A stretch of 64,000 nt of DNA from contig NC_088776.1 of NCBI RefSeq assembly GCF_954871325.1, forward strand, positions 25,468,508 to 25,532,507, in the 5' to 3' direction. A model generated the notes under the pieces. It saw only the letters and a program-made list of their open reading frames with translations. It searched no databases and was not told the origin of the DNA. How positions within the stretch are numbered: the stretch's first letter is position 1; each line of letters begins with the position of its first letter. Position numbers and translations under genes: made by a program. Positions 11,001-22,148 of the stretch are shown here, in pieces. Source of the DNA: Gordionus sp. m RMFG-2023. Lineage: Eukaryota > Nematomorpha > Gordioida > Chordodea > Parachordodidae.

Positions 11001-13850
11001 GGGAACAATATCCGAGGAATATTGTCCGTGATTCTCTTAGAAATGATGTTAGGAATTTTATTTGGGAAAGATGTCCCACAAATCTTGTTAAAAGAAATGT
11101 AATTGTCAGTAATAAGAATTTAAATTCCGAGTTGAATTTAAGGGGCAATGTGAATGCCAATGAAATTATTATTTTAGATAAAATAAACGCTGATTCTCCG
11201 ATTAAAACATATGATATTTTAATGACGGAAAGATTAGATGGACCATGTATGTGTCCGAGGGTTAGTTTGAAAATTGACCATAGGAATATAGAGATGCTAT
11301 TTGACACCGGGGCTAGTATCTCTCTAATGTCGCAGGAGAGTTTTTATAACTATTGGCCTGGGGGTAAACTTGAAAAGGAGGCGATGTGCGTTAGGCAATT
11401 TGATGGGTCTGAAGTTGCCGTTGTGGGCAGAGCCAAATTGGGAGTTAATCTTAATGATGTAATGTTCTTCCTGGATTTATGGGTGGTGAAGGAAAACGTG
11501 GAGACCATTATGGGTTGGGATTGGATTACGCAGCTGGGTCCTCGGAATAATTATTGGAATGTTCTTAACATAAAAAGTAATGTAATAGGTGATGTTGAAC
11601 GAGAAGAAATTTCAGAAAATTCTGATAACAAAATTGGTGAAATTGCGGAAGAAGTAATGGATAGATCAAGTGAATCAAGGATTAATGTGAATAATAATGA
11701 GGATCAAATTATGGCCGGGGAAATAAATGAATGGGATACCGTGAACACTGCTATTCCCATTTTAGTTAGACAATATGGTATAATTTTTGTGGAAAAATTG
11801 GGATGCTTAAATGATTATCAGGTGGATGTTCAACTTAGAGAGGGTTTTTCGCCGATTTTTTTGGCTTGTAGGAGGGTTCCTTTTGAATGGAGGAGAGAGA
11901 TTGATGAGAAATTGGATAGATGGGTAGAAGATGGTATCATCATTCCGGTGGAATATAGTGATTGGACTCTCCTTTGGTTCCGGTTAAAAAATCAAATGGT
12001 AAATTGAGGCTCTGCGCTGATTTCAGAGTAACAGTAAATCGATGGGTAGTGGAGGTAAAATATCCGTTGCCTCGGATTGAAGAGATTTTGGCTCAGTTAA
12101 AGGGGGCTAAATATTTTTCAAAGGTTGATTTTTCTTCAGCGTATTTACAGTTACCATTGATAGAAAAAATTCGTAAATTATTGACGATAACGACGCCAAA
12201 GGGGTTATTTGCTTTTTGTAGATTACCGTTTGGATTGAGTGTATCGGCGCTGATTTTTCAACGGACCATGGCGTCAGTTTTTCAAGGATTGGAAGGAGTA
12301 TTTTATTATATGGATGATGTGTTAATTACCGGCGTGACGCCGGAGCAGCATAATCAACGTTTGGAAGAAGTGTTTATGAGAATTCGTGACAAGGGCTTGA
12401 GAGCCAGTAAGGAGAAAAGTGTTCTGGGGGTAATGGAGGTTGAATATTTGGGTCATCGAATTAATGGAATTGAGGTGAAACCCTTGGATAAAAATTTGTG
12501 AAATATATCGAACATGAAACGGCCCAACAATAAGGCTGAGTTGCAATCTTTTTTGGGTATGGTCAATTATTACCACAGGTTCGTGGAGGATTTTGCAAAG
12601 GTCGCAGCGCCGTTATATGATTTATTAAAAAAAGGAATTCATTTTGAATGGAAAGATGCGCAGCAAATTGCTTTTGAAATTTTAAAGGAAAAAATTGGAA
12701 AGGAGCCTGTTTTGGTGTGTTTTGATAATGAATTGGAAATTGTTTTGGCGGTGGATGCTTCAAATAAAGGAGTTGGAGGGGCGTTATTACAGGTAATAGA
12801 GGGCTTGGAGAGACCCGTGTTGTTTTTTTCGCGTGTTTTTCGTGAGGTAGAGACTAGGTATTCTGTGATTGAACAGGAGGCCCTGGCAGTGATTTTCGGT
12901 TTGACAAAATGCCGTGAGTATTTGATTGGTAAAAGATTTGTAATATTTACTGATCACAAACCGTTAATTCACTTATTCCGGAAGAACAATCGGGAGTTAA
13001 TGATGTCTCCCCGGTTACAACGTTGGTTGTTGTTGGTGGGCAGCTTTAACATGGAGATCCGATATCGTCGTGGTAAAGAGAATTGTTTGCCTGATATTTT
13101 GTCCCGATTAGGATTGAATGAAAGAAATGATGAAGAGAATAAGGATAAGGTTCAGGACAACGAGAAAGCATTAGTGTGTTCGCTTTCGCATATGCTCCGA
13201 GGAGGTCCTACCAACTGGGAAGAACTTAAAGTTAGTACTTTAAAAGATAAAGAGCTGAGTCAAATAAAATTATATTTAACGGGGGAAAAACCGTGGGAAA
13301 ATAATGGTAAAAATTTTAAAAAAATTGAAAGGGAATTGTCAATTGTTGATGATTGTGTAATGAGGGCAAATAGAGCGGCAATTCCTTATAAATTACGTGG
13401 CAAAATTTTGAATTTATTACATGCGGGGCATCAGGGTCGGGAAAGGATGAAATCTTGGGCGAGGGAGTATGTTTGGTGGCCAGGTATGGGCAATGATATC
13501 GAAAAAATTACAAGGAGATGCGTTCCTTGTAATACTTGTGCAGCTATGCCCCGTAAGGAGGTAGGTCAGGTTTGGCCCCGGGCAAAGAAACCTTGGGAGC
13601 GTCTTCACATAGATTTCTTTGATCTGGATAAAAGGGCGTATTTTTAATTGGTTGATTCGTATTCAAAATGGGTGGAATACACCGAGGTTAATGGGTATAC
13701 CACCAGAATAGTGATTAGGAAATAAAAAATGAATGAAAAAAGTCTTATTTTGAGTCATTATTTTTATGTTCCCTTAACCCGAACCCGGGTCTTTTTTAAA
13801 TTTATTACTGGACCCGAATCCTTTTTTTTGTCGAAGGGTTCACATCCCTG
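8009..13850 (+). mobile_element. hAT transposon copy C, interrupted by a Ty3 fossil
   Basis: The ends are CAAGGATGTGAACCCGG and GGGTTCACATCCCTG. The flanking 8-mers ATTTTTAG and ATTCTTAC match at six positions. A transposase remnant occupies about 8340-9530: TTDNGANL, IRCAAHTLQLAINDSL, LDCTTRWSS, MLERLISLKDFCNDF and LQAEQLCLSDFYGIW, all in hAT order (catalytic core, then the insertion and C-terminal region). Several in-frame stops are present. It closely resembles copy A. A Ty3/Gypsy element occupies 9533-13720, and the hAT sequence resumes with its own 3' terminal region. Confidence 0.85.
9533..13720 (+). mobile_element. Ty3/Gypsy LTR retrotransposon fossil, broken
   Basis: It lies inside hAT copy C. 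Parts recognisable in order are an LTR-like leader from 9533 to about 9892, a primer-binding-like site next to it, a gag-like region with a zinc knuckle (about 10130-10830), a retroviral-type protease (about 11280-11560), reverse transcriptase (about 11850-12480), RNase H (about 12700-13120), and the zinc finger and start of integrase (about 13400-13720). It is broken, with at least four breaks. Its age relative to the hAT is clear: it is the younger of the two. Confidence 0.85.
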
Positions 13851-13952
13851 ATTCTTACCATGGAATTTTTCATCGATAAAAAAATGTTTTTTATTTTAAG
13901 ATTATTTTGGTGAAGACAGGGACTCGGAATAAAATTACTAAAAGGAGCTTGG

Positions 13953-14692
13953 TACAGCCCTAATTAAAACCAAATTTTGAAATATATAATCATTAAAAAA
14001 ATTGTATCTCTTTTTTAATTTTAGTATTTAAAGAAAAAAACATTTTTCAACATATAATATTTTTGCTTTTTTAAAGAATCTACTGATGATACCCCGATTT
14101 TATCGCATCGAATCGATTATTAATCTTTTCTTAAATGATTATGGACCGATATTATTAAATTTTTCGACCCGATAAAAATGGTATAGTTTAAAACTTTTTC
14201 ACCATTCATATTAGATAATATTTATATTATAAATAAAATAAGATAAAATTAAGAACAATAATTGAGTGATATATCAAAATTTTAAAAAATAACTAAGTAA
14301 GAAAAGATGTTAAATAAAATACATAATTCATAAGGATATTTATGCTAAATAAGAAATTAAAAAAAAAATTCAACAATTTATAGTGATCATGAATAGGTCG
14401 ATGGATTCCACTTTCTACAAGACAGAAATACTTTTGGGACAAAAATATTACAATATTATATTGTACTATTATTATATAAATATATAATTTATCAATAAAA
14501 ATATTTCATATACTTTTATATTCATTATAACCGAATAAATAAGCTTATAATGATAGGTTAATTAAAATTTGACAGTAGTAAGTTTTTAAATGGCTTATGT
14601 GATTGTATAATCATAAATTTTATACAATATAATAAAAAAGAAGATATATTGAAGAACACAATAAGATTAGTGATATAGGATAGGTTTAATAT
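13953..14692. other. AT-rich intron filler
   Basis: No gene is supported. Words such as GGACCGATATTATTAAA near 14150 suggest a degraded relative of the TAGGGATGCACCGATA MITE family. Nothing else is recognisable. Confidence 0.3.
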
Positions 14693-15092
14693 CAGTAATC
14701 TGCAATAGGCGAGTTTTTAGCCTGCCACTCGCCCATATTTCGGGCGGGCATGGTTAGGTTTTCAAAATATTTTCAACATTGGGCTGGTGGCGGGAGGGTT
14801 AAAAAAATTTAAGTAGTGGGCGGGTGGATTTTTAATATTTTTCAGGCGAAATGAGCAGAACAGACTTCAATTTATAATAGTTTTTAATATTGCTTATAAA
14901 TACCTTTAAATAAATAAAGAGCCAAACCAGCCATAAATCATTTTTAAACATTAGATCGGGTTAAACAAAATTTATAAAAGGGCGGGTGGGTAAACTTTAA
15001 AAAAATTATAAGCAAGCGGGTGGGCGGGTTAAAAAAATCAAAACAACTAGTGGACGGGCTTTTTAACTAAAACCTCCCATTGCAGGCCTCTA
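14693..15092. mobile_element. hAT MITE, second copy of the 880-1182 family
   Basis: The left end is CAGTAATCTGCAATAGG and the right end CCCATTGCAGGCCTCTA, imperfect inverted repeats. The flanking 8-mers TTTAATAT and TTCCATAT agree at six positions. The interior shares GGCGAAATGAGCAGA and GGGCGGGTGG words with 880-1182. Its right edge falls about 16 bp before a possible splice acceptor at 15108. Confidence 0.75.
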
Positions 15093-15108
15093 TTCCATAT
15101 ATCTCTAG

Positions 15109-15189
15109 CATTTGGCAGCTATAGACTTATCATTTCCACATGGTCACGTCAAGAGATCCAGAATAGTAGAACCCATAGCAAAAAGTCTA
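15109..15189 (+). other. Possible small in-phase exon of the TTF2-like gene
   Basis: The 81 nt are an exact multiple of three. They follow TATCTCTAG and precede GTAACA, and encode a 27-residue open stretch including AIDLSFPHGHVKRSRIV. The phase suits insertion between the exons ending at 3503 and starting at 15304. No family match is known to me, and the open frame also continues past 15189, so this is only a candidate. Confidence 0.25.
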
Positions 15190-15303
15190 GTAACAAAGCA
15201 AATTGGAATAAAAAAAATGAACCAATAATTTTAAATTTACTGCAAACTGATAAATAAAATTATTTCATAGTAAATATTAAATTTAAAACTATTTTATTTT
15301 TAG

Positions 15304-17457
15304 ATGAACCACTTTGGAAATAAAATAAAAACGATGGAAATCGTAAAGTCAGAAAATAGTAATTTATTCAAAAATCCTTCTTTAGAATCTGCAAACTTTT
15401 TAATACAACTCTCTGATCATGATTTTAATATCGAGTTACAAGCTATCAATGAAAATGAAAGATCTGCTTTTGAGCGCTTGATGACTTGCCTAAAAATGGA
15501 AAAAACTATTTTAAATGAGAAGGGACAAGATGAAAATAGTAATAATTGTGACGTTAAATCAGCAGTCAAAGAAATATGTTCTAAATTAATTAAAGTTCCT
15601 TTAAAACCTCATCAAATAACAGCCCTAATTTGGATGCTCAATCGAGAAAAAGTTTGTCTAAATCCAAAGACTGAATCTGGGACAGGGGGAATTTTAGCTG
15701 ATGATATGGGGTTGGGTAAGACATTGACCACTATAGCATTAATTCTTGTCTCGCATTATATAGCAATCAACAATATTGATATTTTAAATTATAATGCGCG
15801 TAACAATTTATATGAAGACCCTTCAGGATTTCTAGAATCCAAATGCCAAGGTAAAAATAGGTCTGATCCGACGTTAGTAGTTTGTCCAGCCTCCTTAATA
15901 CACCAATGGGATGAAGAGATCAAAAAATATTGTGTAAATCAATTAAAGGTTTTAATATATCACGGCAATAATAGAACTCAAAGGGTCCATCATATTGTTA
16001 ACCACGACATAATTATTACAACTTTTAGTTTGGCAGGGAGAGAAACATCATCTCCATCTGTATTATCCTCAATTTCCTGGCAAAGATTGATATTAGACGA
16101 AGCCCATGTTATTAAAAATCCTAAATCTCAAACAACTCAAAGTCTTTATATTATAAACTCCCGTTTCCGATGGGCATTAACAGGTACACCTATCCATAAC
16201 AAACTCACCGATATTTACTCCTTAATTAGATTTTTACGTGTAATACCGTTTGATAAATTTAGCACTTGGAAACACTTATTTGGAGAAAATACTGATAATA
16301 AATCCAATCGCAACAATTATTTGAGCAATATTACCTCTAAAAATATCGAACGACAAAAATCTCGGTTACATTTGTTATTGAAAGTCATATGCTTGAGGAG
16401 AATAAAAAATCAAAAAAATGAATTAGGCGAAGAAATAATCCATTTGCCAACAAAATCCTATGAGATATACAAACTCGAATTGTCGCCAATAGAAAGTAAA
16501 ATTTATGCCAAGATTTTGCTTCTCTCCCGACGTATTTATGAACAAATGATACGTGACAATTTAAACAAGGCTCAACCTTTATCTACTCGTCGAAGAAATC
16601 AAACAAATGTTTTAGTGCATTTACTTAGAATGAGACAATGTTGTTGTCATCCTTCTTTACTCAAAAACACTTTGCAAGAGGCTGATTTAGAGACCGAAGG
16701 ATTATCACCCATTTCAAAATCAGAAAAGAGTGACGTTGACTCAAACTCCCTTTTTACCATAGACAATTTAGAGAAGGCACTGGGAACCTTGTCATTTTGC
16801 GATAAAGCTGCTAACAATTATATAACTCCAAATATAATTAAATTGGAAGATAATTTTGATTGCGCGCTTGATCCATCATTTATAAGTACAAAAATCGGTG
16901 CTATATTAAATTTAACTCACTCATTAATTAAAAAGACCATGTCTATTAAGAACAAGTGCGTAATAGTTTCTCAGTGGACGTCGTTTTTAAATCTCCTAGC
17001 AAATAATTTTAAATCCAATGGCGAGAAAATTTCTTATCACATACTGACAGGTAATAGCACCCCTTTAGAGAGAATACGAATGGTCCGCGACTTTAATGAA
17101 AATCCATACGGCTCGCCTATTCTACTTCTATCGCTAAAGGCCGGGGGAGTTGGTCTAAATTTAATCGGCGGTAATCATGTTATATTTACCGATCCCCATT
17201 GGAACCCAGCCCTAGAAAATCAAGCTTGTGATCGAATTCACAGAATGGGACAGTGCCGCCCCGTATTTGCTCATAGATTTGTGTGCCGCAACACTGTCGA
17301 AGAACGAATCATTGATTTACAGAACGATAAATTAAGGTTGGCCAAAAGTACTCTCGATACTCCTCAAGGTAATCATAGAGATACACTCGAAATAAATATT
17401 GGTGAAAATAGAGGGTCCAAACTAGGAATGGATGATATTAAAAAGTTGTTATGTTGA
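15304..17457 (+). CDS. TTF2: TTF2/lodestar-type SNF2 ATPase, ATPase-domain exon
   Basis: The 717 residues form a complete SNF2-family helicase-like ATPase of the transcription termination factor 2 (lodestar) type, which in animals uses ATP to release RNA polymerase II transcripts. Visible motifs are I, DDMGLGKT (K about 139), Ia CPASLIHQW, II DEAH (about 265-268), III LTGTPIHN, then the TTF2-typical LRMRQCCCHPSLL, V LLSLKAGGVGLNL (about 607) and VI QACDRIHRMGQ (about 640-650). The C-terminus DDIKKLL fits the TTF2 end. The first ATG directly follows a TTTTTAG acceptor, so it is probably an exon start rather than the translation start. Known animal homologues are about 1000-1160 residues, and the exon at 3298 probably supplies part of the rest. 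The domain is intact. Confidence 0.92.
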   Translation: MNHFGNKIKTMEIVKSENSNLFKNPSLESANFLIQLSDHDFNIELQAINENERSAFERLMTCLKMEKTILNEKGQDENSNNCDVKSAVKEICSKLIKVPLKPHQITALIWMLNREKVCLNPKTESGTGGILADDMGLGKTLTTIALILVSHYIAINNIDILNYNARNNLYEDPSGFLESKCQGKNRSDPTLVVCPASLIHQWDEEIKKYCVNQLKVLIYHGNNRTQRVHHIVNHDIIITTFSLAGRETSSPSVLSSISWQRLILDEAHVIKNPKSQTTQSLYIINSRFRWALTGTPIHNKLTDIYSLIRFLRVIPFDKFSTWKHLFGENTDNKSNRNNYLSNITSKNIERQKSRLHLLLKVICLRRIKNQKNELGEEIIHLPTKSYEIYKLELSPIESKIYAKILLLSRRIYEQMIRDNLNKAQPLSTRRRNQTNVLVHLLRMRQCCCHPSLLKNTLQEADLETEGLSPISKSEKSDVDSNSLFTIDNLEKALGTLSFCDKAANNYITPNIIKLEDNFDCALDPSFISTKIGAILNLTHSLIKKTMSIKNKCVIVSQWTSFLNLLANNFKSNGEKISYHILTGNSTPLERIRMVRDFNENPYGSPILLLSLKAGGVGLNLIGGNHVIFTDPHWNPALENQACDRIHRMGQCRPVFAHRFVCRNTVEERIIDLQNDKLRLAKSTLDTPQGNHRDTLEINIGENRGSKLGMDDIKKLLC

Positions 17458-18997
17458 AATTATTTTTATTACCAGCCAGCTTATTTGTGATGTTCCAAAC
17501 ACTATGCCTACTATTTTTTATATTGGTCTTCATTTAAATCAAAATATATAAATTTATACAAAATTAAAAAATATTTATTCTACAACTAGGGTAATAAAAA
17601 TAAATGATTATAACTATTTATAAATATCGTCATAACAAGTTTTATACTGTGATTTAGAATTTAATAAAGTATATGAAATCAATTGATATCACAAATCAGA
17701 CATTACTTACATCTTTAAAAAAATTTGTACAATAATATATGCATTGTTGATAGACATCTTCAAAGCTTTCTTGATCTTTATCCTATTTATATAGTTTTTT
17801 TAAAAAAATGTAATTATTATGCTTAAATACATTTAATAACGATTAGTTTACAAAAATATAACATCACCTACCAATGGAGTTATTAGATATCTTATATGAT
17901 GAAAATTTAAAATTTTTAACAATATGGACAAAATATCAGACCTGCCTGCAGATGCCCCCGTATATTTTTAATATTAAGCCCCGTTTTTAAATATATATTT
18001 GATCATTTTAAGACTTGTAGAATTTTCAAAAAATTTTGAATAATTTTGTAGATTGTTTTTAAAGGGGAATTGAAAATATGAATAATGGAGATAAAATGAT
18101 TGGTATTTTTCATTTTTATCATAAAATTTTGAAACGTAAACAAAATACTGGTACGTTGCCAAATCCCTCCAAAATAAAATAAAGTGTAACTATCTACGTA
18201 TACTATTTAATGAGCTATGATTAATTATATGAAGTATACCATTTTCGCAATTTTACCCCATACCCAGGGCAAAATGGCTATCAAGAGTAAAGTGGTCAAA
18301 ATAAAATTGTACTTACCTTTATTGTTTTATTGACAAAATATTGCAATTTTGATATCTATTCATTACTTTAAATATAAACTAATTATTACAATACGGGAAT
18401 GTAATTTCTTTAATAGTACATTTTGAGTGTGCCCGTTTAAGGTACAGTATATTTCAATTGTACTTCACCTTTGCGACTATTTTAAAAATTTTATTACAAA
18501 TAACACACCTATTTATTAATGTTCCTTTTTGCTCAAAATATCTTTATAATATATTATTTATCCTTTTACAGCTTTAACCAGACGGAATATTTAACCGTTT
18601 TACCCATAACAACTTTACCCAAGTATTATATAAATCGTTATTGCATGACTTCTGGAGATATAAACTTCCGATAAATTTTATTTTATAGATATGACTTTAA
18701 GAAACATGTATACAAATTTTTAAATTATGAGCCTTAGCACACTAAAAAAAATAAAATAGAGGGTAATTTTTATTTTTGTGTAAAAAACGATTTCGGCATA
18801 TGTCAAACCAGGAAAGTTTTTCAAGAGATAAAAAATTAGATATAAAGATACATCTTCGCATCAAATTTAAGGTCTTTATGCTCAAGGTAAAAACGTTATT
18901 TACGTTAACATTGTTACCCCTTTAATCGCTTTACTCCGGCCACCCCTATTAAACGTTCCATTATATGACTTTCCCCATCAATTGATATAATTTAAAT
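17458..18997. other. 3' flank of TTF2-like gene and AT-rich spacer
   Basis: AATAAA words occur soon after the stop codon (for example near 17665) and could serve as polyadenylation signals. I see no supported gene or repeat border here. Open frames are short and low in complexity. Confidence 0.4.
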
Positions 18998-20303
18998 CAG
19001 GATTCTGAACAGAACCCATATTTGGGCATGGGACACTTTTTCCTAAACCTGTACCCAAAAGTATTCAGGTTTCTTAATCCAGACCGAACCCAATTTTTTT
19101 CTAAATCCAGGTCCAGATCAGGTTTAGGAATTATAATCATTTTATAATTGATTTCCAACAAAAATAAAAAAATATTGAGTTACGTCCAAATTTTGGTTTT
19201 GTTTTTACTCTAACGCATTAAGATACAACTGTCCTAACTTGATAATCGTTTTTCAATTTTTTTTACCAAATACTTTTAGAATAATAAAAATAGTTATTGA
19301 AAGCTTTTTTTACGATAAACTTACATTCCTCATTTATTCTATTCGATCAATTGTTTGGAGAATTTATTAGTAATTTCTAGGGATGCACCGATATTTTTTA
19401 TCGGATCGGGCCGATATTTCACCCATTTTAACGGTTATCGGCCAATATTAAGAAAATTTCCGATCCGATATAAAATGACCTTTTTAACAAAAATAAAATG
19501 TAAAATTTATAAAAATGTTAATCTAAAATCATTTATTTTTATAAATAAGATCGAAATCCATTTTTATGTATATTTTTTTAATAATAATAATTAATTAATA
19601 AACATTCTGCCATTCTTATTTTTTTGGGCATTCTGTTTATAAATGTGTGCGATAATCTCTTCAGAATCAGTTTTTAGTGAAGCTAGTGATATTGACAGTT
19701 ACCATCGCCGCAGGCTGACCTCTGATAAATTGGAAATTTTGGTATTTCTAAAAAAAAATCTTCGATATATTAATATTAAATATTTATTTCAAATTTCATA
19801 TAAATTTGTTTATTACTTATTATGTATATAGATTAATGTATTACTTGTTATATAAAAGTGATTTAACAATAAAAATATTTTATATACTTTTAGAATTACA
19901 ATTGAATTGAATATAAACTATACTGATCATTATAATATATTTAAATGACATAAGTTATGGTATAATTAAATTATATATGTTATACTAATAAAAAGTATAT
20001 TAAAAATTAAAACCATTGATATCTTTACAGAATATAAAATTAGATATGATATCGGATCTGTAATCGGCCGATACCAATTTAATATTGGAAATATCGGATC
20101 GGCCTCCAAAAAGTGGTATTGGTACACCCCTAATTTCTATTTATACCGGACCTACAAACTTGGCTTGAGTTATCTGCTGAAACTAAACTTAACCCCGCTT
20201 TAAAAAATTCTAGTCTGAACCAGTATTAAGCACAATTTTTAAAAAAAATAGAACCTGGACCCATACCGAACAAAGCAAAAATTTTATCGGGTCCAGAACC
20301 ACG
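18998..20303. mobile_element. hAT MITE (outer), host of a second MITE
   Basis: CAGGATTCTGAACAG opens the element and the right end, read inverted, is CGTGGTTCTGGACCC. The flanking 8-mers ATTTAAAT (18990-18997) and ATTTATAT (20304-20311) match at seven of eight positions. The interior carries GGTCCAG, GAACC and similar words and no coding potential. It is split by the element at 19380-20131. Confidence 0.65.
19380..20131. mobile_element. hAT MITE (inner), TAGGGATGCACCGATA family
   Basis: The left terminus is GGGATGCACCGATA and the right, inverted, AGGGGTGTACCAATA. The 8-bp sequence AATTTCTA stands at 19372-19379 and again at 20132-20139, a perfect duplication. Subterminal GATCGG/CCGATC words form further inverted pairs. 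It sits inside the outer MITE and is therefore the younger insertion. Confidence 0.85.
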
Positions 20304-20444
20304 ATTTATATTAATTCCTAAAAAATGGCCTAGCCTGAATATTTTATTTTTCTGTCAGTTCGGGGTTTGCAAAATATACTTGAAAATTCATTATAAATTA
20401 ATATTTTGTAATTAGCTAATGTATGTGTTTCACTGACTTTTATA

Positions 20445-20982
20445 GTAGGGCAAATTAGACAGCCAGCTTTTTTATTGATATATTTTTAGATTCTAGTAGG
20501 TTTCTCCTTCTTTATTTGTATATCTGCATATACAGGGTTTCCTAATCAAAAAAGGAAAAGTGTCAAATAAAAAAGAAAAAGTCCCAAAGGTTTAGGAAAA
20601 AGTCCGATCAAAAAAGGAAAAGGTTCAATTAAAAAAGGAAAAGTGTCAAACAAAAAAGTAAAATTGTAATTTTTAATCACTTTTCTTTTTTGAAGTAGGG
20701 CAAATTGGACAGCCAGCTTTTTTATTGATATATTTTTAGATTCTAGTAGGTTTCTTCTTCTTTATTTGTATATCTGCATATACAGGGTTTCCTAATCAAA
20801 AAAGGAAAAGTGTCAAATAAAAAAGAAAAAGTCCCAAAGGTTTAGGAAAAAGTCCGATCAAAAAAGGAAAAGGTTCAATTAAAAAAGGAAAAGGTTCAAT
20901 TAAAAAAGGAAAAGTGTCAAACAAAAAAGTAAAATTGTAATTTTTAATCACTTTTCTTTTTTGAATGGAAAACCCTGTATAT
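20445..20982. repeat. 250-bp tandem duplication overlapping a TATACAGGGTTT MITE
   Basis: A unit starting GTAGGGCAAATT occurs at 20445-20694 and again from 20695, almost identical apart from a 21-bp extra repeat in the second copy. Each unit contains TATACAGGGTTTCC, and the far right end carries the inverse GGAAAACCCTGTATA at about 20967-20982, so a TIR element was partly duplicated together with flanking DNA. Both units are rich in AAAAAAGGAAAAGT words. Confidence 0.8.
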
Positions 20983-20990
20983 TCAAATAA

Positions 20991-21770
20991 TGGTATTGGA
21001 AGAAAAGAGGAAAATTGATAATTACATTTTCAAGCAGTTAATTGGGTTGGAACTGGATTTTTACGAATATTATTTAAGTCTTTCTTCTCAAAGCAGTTGG
21101 TTGGAAAAGAATTTAATTTTATCTTTTATTGATTTTTTCAGTGCGTGTAGAGAATTGTAAAAACTTTTGGAGTTTGACTCCTTGGGAAGGAGACTTCAGG
21201 TGATGTAGTTCCATTTGTGTATAGCAATTAAGAGCCATTGATTATAAAATGCTATGCCATTATATACCAATACCAATATCAATTTGAATTATATTTTATT
21301 AATTTTAATATTCAAATTTAAAAAATAATAATTTAATATATAAATATATTATTTTTAGCGAGTTTGGCGATGCTCATCTCAATCAGCGGCTTCTCCCAAG
21401 TGGAAAAAATTTTGTGCAAACGTCTAGAGATGTCTTCTATTTTAACAAATAAAAAGGTATCTCTTAAGTTGAAAAAAAGGTTCATATAAACGATGTGAAA
21501 AGCTGTACAAAACTTAAGCAGCATATGAAGTTAAATTGGAAATAATGGGGATGTGAATGTTGACAGAGAAAAAATTGAGAGGTTTAAATACGTTAAACGA
21601 AAGATGATTGGATTGGATGAAGAGATATACTCCATTGGAAATAATAGGATCAAGGTCACGAGGAGCAGCAACAGAAATAAGTAAAAATAGTCAAGATCAA
21701 CCATCCCATCCAATAAGCTCAAAGACTAGACCAACTTTTAGAAAACGGGATTTTTGTACAAACTGTTAAA
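20991..21770 (+). CDS. Candidate multi-exon gene, unrecognised
   Basis: Several plus-strand open segments look coding. From the ATG at 20991 a segment reads EKRKIDNYIFKQLIGLELDF. A GT-AG segment of 46 nt ending TTTTTTCAG near 21140 would join it to VENCKNFWSLTPWEGDF. After a TATTTTTAG acceptor near 21358 comes EFGDAHLNQRLLPSGKNF. A final frame to the stop at about 21770 contains SRSRGAATEISKNSQDQPSH and TFRKRDFCTNC. Intron sizes would suit the tiny introns of the LMW-PTP gene. I do not recognise any domain, and not every junction can be placed, so this may also be a dead gene. Confidence 0.35.
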
Positions 21771-22148
21771 AAATAATAAATGTGAAATATTTTAATTTAA
21801 GATTCAATTTTTGTAATTACTAATATTTTTATTTATAAAATTAAGTTTAAATAGGATAATTAAAAAATAAATGCCTTATTATTTCCTTAATAATGACCAA
21901 ACCTCTAACTTCATAAAGTGGCCAATTAATGGTAGTAGGACTAGAGAAAAAATAAGACAAAGGCACATATATAAAGCAAAAAGTAAAACAAAAGAATAGT
22001 GCACTTTTTAAAAAACGAATAAAATTAAGTTAAGTTTTTTTTGTCCCCAAGTCTTTATGGGGGCATTGCAATATTAAAAAAAATTGGTTGCCTTTATTTT
22101 AAATTTTCAGCTCAGTCTTTTTATTTCAGCAAGGTCTTTGACCTTCAC
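21771..22148. other. AT-rich spacer
   Basis: No supported gene or repeat. It leads directly into the left terminal repeat of the transposon that starts at 22149. Confidence 0.4.

Larger units (their letters stand above)
4008..13952. mobile_element. Possible outer hAT enclosing the nested hAT cluster
   Basis: TAGGGCTGCATCAAT at 4008 and its imperfect inverted partner ending at 13952 (reverse complement TAGGGCTGTACCAAG) could be the termini of one old hAT or MITE. The flanking 8-mers ATAAAAAG and ATTAAAAC match at six positions. The termini resemble those of the MITE at 19380-20131. The interior belongs almost wholly to later insertions, so a chance pairing of two separate copies cannot be excluded. 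Confidence 0.35.
3504..15303 (+). other. Proposed 11.8-kb intron of TTF2-like gene, filled with transposons
   Basis: The stretch runs from a GTAAGT donor to a TTTTATTTTTAG acceptor. Nearly all of it is repeats: hAT copies at 4091-5539, 5958-7176 and 8009-13850, MITEs at 5593, 6506 and 14693, and a Ty3 fossil at 9533-13720. If the exon link is right, the original intron has been inflated by serial insertion, while LMW-PTP introns in the same window are only 37-46 nt. Confidence 0.5.
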
